Of a stretch of 64,000 bases of DNA, positions 1 through 5,921 are shown one piece after another. The DNA is taken from the NCBI GenBank assembly GCA_016721465.1, contig JADKIA010000028.1, forward strand, positions 124,001 to 188,000, given 5' to 3'. The position numbers and the translations under genes are program-made. The notes under the pieces were generated by a model. The model worked only from the letters and a program-made list of their open reading frames with translations, made no database searches and was not told the origin of the DNA. This DNA comes from Ideonella sp. (GTDB lineage: Bacteria; Pseudomonadota; Gammaproteobacteria; Burkholderiales; Burkholderiaceae_C). Position 1 is the stretch's first letter. Each line of letters starts with the position of its first letter.

Positions 1-11
1 AACACGAGCGC

Positions 12-93
12 GGGGCAACGGTTGCCCCAGGAAACCTAGCATTCATGCGGGTTTGCGGGCTGTTATTCGTTCTTGTGGGGCAAGCGTTGCCCC
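12..93. repeat. Two copies of a GGGGCAA/TTGCCCC hairpin
   Basis: Two near-identical perfect inverted repeats: GGGGCAA-cgg-TTGCCCC at 12-28 and GGGGCAA-gcg-TTGCCCC at 77-93. Each is followed by a purine-rich GGAAA. They lie just upstream of the first small gene of the mobile element. The spacing (65 bp start to start) and identical arms suggest paired operators for an element regulator, or cruciform/iteron-like sites. The structure is seen directly; the role is inferred. Confidence 0.6.
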
Positions 94-144
94 GGAAATG
101 CTGGTGTCTTCAAAACGCCCATTCGGGCAGGAAGGCAAACCAGC

Positions 145-387
145 ATGGCAACCGAGATCCATCACACCCCGGAAGCAAGGGACGGCGCGACAGGCCAGAC
201 CTTCGCTTCCCTGGACCGTGAAACCCGCACCGCCGTCGATACCGAATGCGCGGCGTATCACCTGAGCCGAAAGCCCCAGACCTTGCGCATCTGGGCCAGC
301 CGGGAGAACGGCCCACTTCGCCCCCTGCGCGTGCATGGCCGCCTGCTGTGGCCAGTGGCCGAAATTCGGCGCCTGGTGGGAGCGTGA
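145..387 (+). CDS. Small AlpA-like helix-turn-helix protein of the mobile element
   Basis: 80-residue protein starting at the ATG at 145. The middle part (AAYHLSRKPQTLRIWAS, about residues 38-54) looks like a MerR/AlpA-type helix-turn-helix, followed by a short wing ending in LLWPVAEIRRL. Such proteins act as excisionase or transcriptional activator in integrated elements. It sits directly before an antirepressor gene (stop at 387, next ATG at 392). Assignment rests on the HTH appearance and context; exact family not certain. Confidence 0.55.
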   Translation: MATEIHHTPEARDGATGQTFASLDRETRTAVDTECAAYHLSRKPQTLRIWASRENGPLRPLRVHGRLLWPVAEIRRLVGA

Positions 388-391
388 GCAT

Positions 392-1159
392 ATGCGCGCC
401 CACCAAAACGACGGCGCCATCGCGCCGAGCCTGGCCACGCATGAACTGGCAGAACGTAGCCTTCATCCTCCATCGGTGGGTGCCACTGTTGCACCGCCTG
501 CTGGCCTGAGTCCACCGGACGTGAAAGCGCCCCGAGCTGCTGGCGGCGGCACGGGGCGCAGGGAATCGCAATGCAAGAAGGACAGCGCGAATTGTCAACC
601 AACGGTCAGCGTCAAGCAACTGGAAAAGCTGCTGCCGATCCAGTGCAATCGCATCGGTGCGGAGTCTGGCGCCGTGTTGGTCAGTGCGCTGCACCGCGCA
701 CTTGGCATCCGCAAGGACTTCACCAATTGGGCAAAGCATCAGTTCAAGCGGGCCATGCTGGTGCAGGGTGCTGACTTTGAGGTTTACGCCCAGAAAGGCG
801 AGAACCCCAGGAGCGGCCGACCCGGCACTGACTGGCTGATCAGCTTGGATGGCGCAAAGCACATTGCGCTGATGAGCGCTACGCTTCGCGGTGCCCACGT
901 GCGGAGGTACTTCATCGAAGCCGAACGCGAACTTCGCCGACGCACCGTCGCGGAGTACGCCCAGGCTACTGAGGCACTCGGGCAACTGCTGCGGGCACGC
1001 CAGCAACTTGAAGCTGATGGAAGTCGCGCGGGACGCGTACTAGGCTCGCTGCGCAAGAAGCGCGAGGGCAACGACCACGCAAAGCAACTGCAGCTTGACC
1101 TGATCGCGGCCATCATGCCCTGCAGCGTGGGCCGGGCAGCGGTGGAGGGCGCGCGATGA
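392..1159 (+). CDS. AntA/AntB-type antirepressor protein
   Basis: 255 residues from the ATG at 392, which has a GGGAG ribosome site about 9 nt upstream; an ATG at 335 would overlap the previous gene. The central part carries the hallmarks of the phage AntA/AntB antirepressor domain: an LHRALGIRKDFTNWAKHQ segment, then GADFEV, then a GTDWLISLDGAKHIAL segment, then HVRRYFIEAERELRR. Family members bind phage repressors and trigger induction. The tail after it is lysine/arginine-rich and helical. It overlaps the next gene by 4 nt, so the two are probably translated together. Confidence 0.75.
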   Translation: MRAHQNDGAIAPSLATHELAERSLHPPSVGATVAPPAGLSPPDVKAPRAAGGGTGRRESQCKKDSANCQPTVSVKQLEKLLPIQCNRIGAESGAVLVSALHRALGIRKDFTNWAKHQFKRAMLVQGADFEVYAQKGENPRSGRPGTDWLISLDGAKHIALMSATLRGAHVRRYFIEAERELRRRTVAEYAQATEALGQLLRARQQLEADGSRAGRVLGSLRKKREGNDHAKQLQLDLIAAIMPCSVGRAAVEGAR

Positions 1160-2109
1160 CCGACACCTTCCACGCCTTCCGCGCGGCGATCCTGCGCGAG
1201 CTGGGCAATGCGCCCCAGGTGATCGAGCCCGGCCCGCTGCGGCGCTTCGCCACCAACGGCAAGCCTCGCGACGATGCTGGGTTCTACCGCCTCTTCGATG
1301 ACCTGCGCGGCGGAATCTTCGGCTGCAATCGCCAGTTCCCGGGGCAGGTGTTCACGTGGTCTGGCTTCGACCGCGACCGCATGACACCGGCCCAGCGTGC
1401 GGCCCTGGCACGACAGATCGAGCAAGCCACCCGCGAGCGCCACGCCGCGCAGCAGCAGCAGTGGGCCGACAACGCCAAGCACATCGCCAAGTTGTGGGAC
1501 CAGTGCCTGCCTGTGGCGGCCGGCGATCCCGTGGCGCTGTACCTGGCCCATCGGCTGAAGTGCGAGGTGCGGCCGCTGCCGGCGTGCCTGCGTCAACACC
1601 CGGCGCTGCCCTATCGCGTTGACGGCGCCATCGTCGGCACTTGGCCCGCGATGGTGGCCCGACTGAGCGCACCCGATGGCCGGATGCTTGCACTGCACCG
1701 AACCTGGCTGACGCACGATGGCCGCAAGGCACCTGTGCCCGGTGCCGTCAAGAAGCTGACGCCCACGGCCGGGCCGCTGGCCGGGGCGTGCATCAGGCTG
1801 GCCGAGCCGGAGGTGGGTCGCATTGGCATCGCAGAGGGCATAGAAACGGCCTTGGCTGCACGCTGCGCGTCCGGCGTGCCCACTGCAGCCTCCTACTCGG
1901 CCGGCGCCTTGGCGGCCTGGCAATGGCCCGCAGGCGTGCGCCGCATCGTTGTGTTCGCTGATGCCGACACTGCCGGCGCCGAGGCCGCAGACAAGCTGCG
2001 CCAACGTGCACAGGCTGCTGGCCTGCTGGTCAACGTGATGACGCCCACCACGCAGGGCACCGATTGGTGCGACGTGTGGGCCAACCGCGAAACCGAGGTG
2101 ACGCCATGA
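1156..2109 (+). CDS. Toprim-domain primase of the mobile element
   Basis: 317-residue protein. The N-terminal half includes a glutamine-rich helix (EQATRERHAAQQQQWADN). The C-terminal half is a Toprim fold: IGIAEGIETALAARC carries the catalytic glutamate and VVFADADTAGAEAA the DxD metal site, followed by GTDWCDVW. This matches the Toprim primases of phages and plasmid-like elements that pair with a RepA-type ATPase, which is exactly the next gene (ATG at 2106, 4-nt overlap). No N-terminal zinc finger is visible, which is usual for the short version. Role in element DNA replication is inferred from family and neighbour. Confidence 0.8.
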   Translation: MTDTFHAFRAAILRELGNAPQVIEPGPLRRFATNGKPRDDAGFYRLFDDLRGGIFGCNRQFPGQVFTWSGFDRDRMTPAQRAALARQIEQATRERHAAQQQQWADNAKHIAKLWDQCLPVAAGDPVALYLAHRLKCEVRPLPACLRQHPALPYRVDGAIVGTWPAMVARLSAPDGRMLALHRTWLTHDGRKAPVPGAVKKLTPTAGPLAGACIRLAEPEVGRIGIAEGIETALAARCASGVPTAASYSAGALAAWQWPAGVRRIVVFADADTAGAEAADKLRQRAQAAGLLVNVMTPTTQGTDWCDVWANRETEVTP

Positions 2110-3329
2110 ACGCCGCTGTGCAAGACCTGGCCGGCGCCGCAGCGCTTGCGAATGCGCCCACTGTGCGCCTGATCCGTGGTGACACCGTAGCCCTTGAGCC
2201 TGTGCGCTGGGTCTGGCCCGGCTTTCTGCCGGCCGCCATGCTCACGATCTTGGGCGGCGCCCCCGGCTGCGGCAAAACCACCATCGCGCTGTCGGTGGCG
2301 TCGATCCTCACCAGCGGTGGCGACTGGCCCGGCGGCATGGTCCGTGCGAGCCCCGGCGATGTGTTGATCTGGAGCGGCGAGGATGCCCACCCGGTGCTGG
2401 CCGCGCGCCTGGAGGCAATGGGCGCCGACATGCGCCGGGTTCACTTCATCGATGGCATATCGGGCAGCGAAGGTGAGGCATTCGACCCAGGCCGGGACAT
2501 GCCATTGCTTGAGGCCACAGCCGAGCAACTGCCGGCCCCGCGCCTGCTGATCCTTGACCCCATCGTGTCGGCGGTGGCCGGCGATTCCCACAAAGGGGCC
2601 GAGGTGCGCCGGTCGCTACAACCGGTGATTGCGCTGGCCCAGCGGCTGGGGTGCGCAGTGATCGGCGTGACGCACTTCAGCAAGGGCACGGCTGGCCGCG
2701 ATCCCGCCGAACGCATCACGGGGAGCATCGCGTTTGCAGCGCTGGCCCGCCTGGTGCTGGTGGCCGCCAAGGTGCAGGCCGACGAAGGCGACGAACCCCG
2801 GCGCGTGCTGGTGCGCGCAAAGTCCAACATCGGCCCTGATGACGGCGGCTTTGCATACTCGCTGGATCGGGTGGAGGTGGCGCCCGAGGTCGAAGGGCAG
2901 CGCGTGGTGTGGCTTGAGGCCCTGCAGGGTTCGGCACGTGACGTGCTGGCCGAGGCCGAAGCCAACCCCGAGGGGGACGAGGAGTCTTCGGCGCTGGATG
3001 ATGCCGTGCAGTTCCTTCGATCCGAACTGCGCGACGGCCCGAAGCCGGCAAAGGCGATCTTTCGTGAAGCGCACGACGCTGGCCACAGCGAACGCACGAT
3101 CAGGCGCGCGAAGTCCGAACTTCGGGCCGAATCGGTCAAGGAGAAATCCGGCTGGGTGTGGGCGCTGCCGATCAAGGAGGCCAAGGGTGCCAACAGTGCC
3201 AACGATTCCAAGGCACCAACAGGCGGCAACCTTGGCAACTGGACCAAGAGTGCCAGCGAATCACCATCTGGAAACCTTGGCATCCTTGGCCCCCTTGGCA
3301 TCCTTGCCGACGAAGGCGAGGTGTTCTGA
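2106..3329 (+). CDS. RepA-like AAA ATPase (AAA_25), replicative helicase of the element
   Basis: 407 residues from the ATG at 2106. Walker A is GGAPGCGKTTIA, Walker B is the LLILDPIVSAV segment, and VTHFSKG/DPAERITGSIAFAALAR matches the RecA-fold core of plasmid RSF1010 RepA and related phage helicases. After the ATPase core comes a winged-helix-like stretch (AKAIFREAHDAGHSERTIRRAKSEL, about residues 318-342 of the protein) and a low-complexity tail. The DNA of that tail holds tandem 9-bp repeats (separate entry). Overlaps both neighbours by a few bases, consistent with a single replication operon. Confidence 0.85.
   Translation: MNAAVQDLAGAAALANAPTVRLIRGDTVALEPVRWVWPGFLPAAMLTILGGAPGCGKTTIALSVASILTSGGDWPGGMVRASPGDVLIWSGEDAHPVLAARLEAMGADMRRVHFIDGISGSEGEAFDPGRDMPLLEATAEQLPAPRLLILDPIVSAVAGDSHKGAEVRRSLQPVIALAQRLGCAVIGVTHFSKGTAGRDPAERITGSIAFAALARLVLVAAKVQADEGDEPRRVLVRAKSNIGPDDGGFAYSLDRVEVAPEVEGQRVVWLEALQGSARDVLAEAEANPEGDEESSALDDAVQFLRSELRDGPKPAKAIFREAHDAGHSERTIRRAKSELRAESVKEKSGWVWALPIKEAKGANSANDSKAPTGGNLGNWTKSASESPSGNLGILGPLGILADEGEVF
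3275..3310 (+). repeat. Four tandem 9-bp CCTTGGCAT-type repeats
   Basis: Four consecutive 9-mers of the type CCTTGGCAT (3275-3283, 3284-3292, 3293-3301, 3302-3310; the second and fourth are imperfect). They encode LGI-LGP-LGI-LAD at the end of the RepA-like ATPase. Upstream in the same 3' region the core also occurs inverted (TGCCAAC at 3188 and 3197) and direct (TTGGCA at 3232). The clustering resembles initiator-binding iterons; that function is an inference. Confidence 0.6.
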
Positions 3330-3805
3330 TGGGCGCGCCCGACCTGCTGCGCCACCTGTGCGGCGCCGGGTTCACTGTCGCACTGGCCGAGGGTGGCGGC
3401 ATTCGCGTGGCACCGTCCGCATCGCTGACCGACGCGCACCGGCAAGCGATCCGCGACCACCGCGCCGAACTGCTGTCGCTCCTGGCCACGTGGCCTGACG
3501 CTGACCCGGACCGCTGGTGCTGGCCACATTCCGAGGCGATGAACGGCGCGGAGCTTGAGCTGTACGCCAAGCGAGTCCAACAGTTCACGCGATGCGGCAT
3601 CAGGGCCGACGCAGCCGAGGCAATGGCCGACCGCCTGGTGATCCGCGACCGTGACCAAGACGACCGGCGCGCGTGCCTGGAATGCGCCAGCTACAGACCT
3701 GGACGATGCGGCAACTACCGGGCCGCGCGGCTGGGCGCCAACGAGGTGGGGCGCGAGATGGCAGCAATGCTGCAGCGGTGCCCAGGCTTCCAACTGACGA
3801 GGTGA
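3329..3805 (+). CDS. Hypothetical element protein with TubC-docking-like N-terminus
   Basis: 158 residues, starting at the ATG at 3329, which overlaps the stop of the ATPase gene by 1 nt. The first 50 residues (LLRHLCGAGFTVALAEGG, then SLTDAHRQAIRDHRAELLSLL) follow the pattern seen in TubC-type docking domains, common in proteins next to element replication genes. The C-terminal part has four cysteines (CLECASYRPGRCGNY plus a later C) that could bind a metal. No enzymatic signature; function unknown. Confidence 0.6.
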   Translation: MGAPDLLRHLCGAGFTVALAEGGGIRVAPSASLTDAHRQAIRDHRAELLSLLATWPDADPDRWCWPHSEAMNGAELELYAKRVQQFTRCGIRADAAEAMADRLVIRDRDQDDRRACLECASYRPGRCGNYRAARLGANEVGREMAAMLQRCPGFQLTR

Positions 3806-3806
3806 G

Positions 3807-4499
3807 ATGATGACGACGAAGACAAGCAAGCCCGCGCCAGCAAAGGCGCCCACGAAGGCGAAGGACGGCACCAACGTTCTACAGATGGCCAGTTCACCGG
3901 ATGTGACGCCCGAGCGGCAACTGGCTGATCTGGTGACGGCGGGCGAAGCCGGCAATGCGTGGTTGACTGCGCTCTATGGGAAGGGCACTTTCGGTGAGTT
4001 GAGCCTGACCCAGTGCGTGCATTCGCTGCGGAAAACCACGGCCGCCGTCAAGGGCGGCGATCTGAGCACCGCCGAGACGCTGCTGGCTTCGCAGGCCATT
4101 GCCTTGAATGCGATGTTTGGCGAGTTGAGCCGGCGCGCTTCACTGAACATGGGCGAGTACATCGATGCAAGCGAGCGATACATGCGGCTTGCCTTCAAGG
4201 CGCAGGGGCAATGCCGCGCCACGCTGGAGACACTGGCGGCGATCAAGAACCCGCCCGTGGTGTTCGCTCGCCAAGCCAACATCAGCAACGGCGGGCAGCA
4301 ACAGGTCAACAACGGGCCGGCGCGGACCAATACGCCCGCGAGCGCGCGCGCGCCGAAAACTGTTTCTGAGCCAAACGAACTGATAGAGGATTTGACGCAT
4401 GGCAGCACGCACATGGACAACCGAACAACGGCAACAGCAGGCGGAGCGAATCCGCGCCTGGAGCCCGTGGGCGCGATCAACCGGCCCGCGAAGCGCTGA
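3807..4499 (+). CDS. Hypothetical mobile-element protein
   Basis: 230 residues; start at the first of two adjacent ATGs (3807/3810) behind a GAGGTGAG ribosome site. N-terminus is Lys/Ala/Pro-rich (KPAPAKAPTKAK), the middle (residues about 45-150) is helical with no recognised motif, and the tail has the segment NISNGGQQQVNNGPA and is disordered. Proteins with this layout recur in betaproteobacterial prophage-like elements without known function. It follows the previous gene by 1 nt. Confidence 0.55.
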   Translation: MMTTKTSKPAPAKAPTKAKDGTNVLQMASSPDVTPERQLADLVTAGEAGNAWLTALYGKGTFGELSLTQCVHSLRKTTAAVKGGDLSTAETLLASQAIALNAMFGELSRRASLNMGEYIDASERYMRLAFKAQGQCRATLETLAAIKNPPVVFARQANISNGGQQQVNNGPARTNTPASARAPKTVSEPNELIEDLTHGSTHMDNRTTATAGGANPRLEPVGAINRPAKR

Positions 4500-4605
4500 A
4501 GGCAAGGCGAAGGCATCGCGCAACGCGTGGAAGGGTGGAACCCGCGAGCTATTGCGCGAGCTGGCCCGGCTGCTGGAATCGCAACGCAGGACGCTGAAGA
4601 GCTGA
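4399..4605 (+). CDS. Small basic element protein
   Basis: 68 residues from the ATG at 4399, overlapping the end of the previous gene in another frame. Very rich in Arg/Gln/Lys (residues about 9-20, then TGPRSAEGKAKASRNAWKGG). The TGP-x-S-x-EGKA-x-S-x-NA-x-KGG pattern is typical of small conserved proteins found in element/prophage regions; function unknown. It is the last gene before the presumed attachment region. Confidence 0.5.
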   Translation: MAARTWTTEQRQQQAERIRAWSPWARSTGPRSAEGKAKASRNAWKGGTRELLRELARLLESQRRTLKS

Positions 4606-4683
4606 GTCTGCCCCGCACATGAGCCCGGCCAGTGCGCCGGGTTCGTACGTTGTGCAGATCAAATCAGCGCCGATTGAATCACC

Positions 4684-4705
4684 GCGAGTACAGGGCGAGT
4701 ACAGG
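4684..4705. repeat. Tandem 11-bp direct repeat next to tRNA-Thr
   Basis: GCGAGTACAGG is repeated twice without spacer (4684-4694 and 4695-4705), between the last element gene and the 3' end of the tRNA-Thr gene. Short direct repeats here are what arm-type sites of a tyrosine integrase look like. The integrase itself is not in the window, so the attachment-site role is inferred. Confidence 0.5.
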
Positions 4706-4720
4706 CTCCAAGAAAAGCAA

Positions 4721-4753
4721 AAGGGGTTAGCACCTTTTGAGCGCTAACCCCTT
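4721..4753 (-). terminator. Rho-independent terminator of tRNA-Thr
   Basis: Perfect 11-bp stem: AAGGGGTTAGC (4721-4731) pairs with GCTAACCCCTT (4743-4753) around an 11-nt loop. Read on the minus strand it starts 8 nt after the tRNA CCA end and is followed by TTTGCTTTTCTT. Placement and U-rich tail make it the natural terminator of the tRNA transcript. It may also be part of the integration target. Confidence 0.8.
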
Positions 4754-4761
4754 GATTTCTT

Positions 4762-4837
4762 TGGTGCCCGAGACCGGATTCGAACTGGTGACCTTCGCAT
4801 TACGAATGCGCTGCTCTACCAACTGAGCTACACGGGC
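4762..4837 (-). tRNA. tRNA-Thr (anticodon CGT)
   Basis: 76-nt cloverleaf on the minus strand with encoded CCA. The D arm (TAGCTCAGTTGGTAGAGC), the anticodon loop TTCGTAA with anticodon CGT (reads ACG, threonine) and the T loop TTCGAAT are all clear. Acceptor pair 6-67 is a U-U mismatch in an otherwise perfect stem. The 3' end points into the mobile element, the usual geometry for integrase attachment at tRNA genes. Confidence 0.95.
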
Positions 4838-4890
4838 TTCGCCGAGGTTGCCCTGGCCTGGGCCAGAGCAATCAAAACGGTGAACCTCGA

Positions 4891-4896
4891 ATTATA
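4891..4896 (-). promoter_or_regulatory. -10 box for tRNA-Thr
   Basis: A perfect TATAAT on the minus strand, 54 bp upstream of the tRNA 5' end and just after the stop of fbp. No convincing -35 hexamer at 16-18 bp; CTTGATT lies too close. Role inferred from position. Confidence 0.5.
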
Positions 4897-4910
4897 GCGA
4901 AGTTTGGAAA

Positions 4911-5918
4911 TCAAGCCGCTTGGCGGTGGTAGTCCGTCACGCGTTGGACCTCGTTCTTCGAGCCCAGCATGACGCTGACCCGCTCGTGCAGCGCGGTCGG
5001 CATGATGTCCATGATGCGCTGCTCGCCATTGGTGGCCATGCCGCCAGCCTGCTCAACCAGAAAGGCCATGGGGTTGGCCTCGTACATCAGCCGCAGCTTG
5101 CCGGGCTTGGTGGGCTCGCGCTGGTCCCAGGGGTACAGGAACACGCCACCACGCGTCAGGATGCGGTGCACGTCGGCCACCATGCTGGCCACCCAGCGCA
5201 TGTTGAAGTCCTTGCTGCGCGGGCCGTCCTTGCCGGCCAGGCATTCGTCGATGTACTGGCGCACCGGCGCAGCCCAATGGCGCAGGTTGGACATGTTGAT
5301 TGCGAATTCCTTGGTGTCCGCAGGGATCTGCACCCGGTCCTGGGTCAGCACCCAGGAGCCGGTCTCGCGGTCCAGCGTGAACATGGCCACGCCTTCGCCC
5401 ACCGTGAGCACCAGGGTGGTCTGCGGGCCATAGACGCAATAGCCCGCAGCGGCCTGGGCGCGGCCAGGCTGCAGGAAGTCTTCCTCGCTCACGCCGCGGT
5501 GGTGGCCCACCTTGCGCAGCACCGAGAAGATGGTGCCGATCGAGACGTTGACGTCGATGTTGCTGCTGCCATCGAGCGGGTCGAACAGCAGCAGGTATTC
5601 ACCCTGAGGATAGCGGTGCGGCACCACGTGGATGGAGTCCATCTCCTCGCTGGCCATGGCGGCGAGGTGACCGCCCCATTCATTGGCCTCGATCAGCACC
5701 TCGTTGGAGATGACGTCGAGCTTCTTCTGCACCTCACCCTGGATGTTCTCGGTGTCGGCACTGCCCAGCACCTCGCCCAGCGCGCCCTTGTTGACCGAGA
5801 TGGCAATGTGCTTGCAGGCGCGGGCCACCACCTCGATCAGCAGGCGCAGCTGACTGGGGATGTGGCCGTGCTCGCGTTGTTGTTCGACGAGGTAGCGGGT
5901 GAGACTGACGCGTGACAT
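4911..5918 (-). CDS. fbp: Fructose-1,6-bisphosphatase, class 1
   Basis: 335 residues. Hydrolyses fructose 1,6-bisphosphate in gluconeogenesis. The metal/substrate signature DPLDGSSNIDVNVSIG is present, as are SEEMDSI upstream of it, and GGVFLYPWD and KLRLMYEANPMAFLVEQAGG in the C-terminal half, all typical of class 1 enzymes; length is normal. It starts 3 nt after pepN, so it is the last gene of a prfB-HAD-pepN-fbp run. It is a housekeeping copy; a second, autotrophic bisphosphatase (cbbF) is encoded at 37224. Confidence 0.97.
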   Translation of the reverse strand: MSRVSLTRYLVEQQREHGHIPSQLRLLIEVVARACKHIAISVNKGALGEVLGSADTENIQGEVQKKLDVISNEVLIEANEWGGHLAAMASEEMDSIHVVPHRYPQGEYLLLFDPLDGSSNIDVNVSIGTIFSVLRKVGHHRGVSEEDFLQPGRAQAAAGYCVYGPQTTLVLTVGEGVAMFTLDRETGSWVLTQDRVQIPADTKEFAINMSNLRHWAAPVRQYIDECLAGKDGPRSKDFNMRWVASMVADVHRILTRGGVFLYPWDQREPTKPGKLRLMYEANPMAFLVEQAGGMATNGEQRIMDIMPTALHERVSVMLGSKNEVQRVTDYHRQAA

Positions 5919-5921
5919 GGT

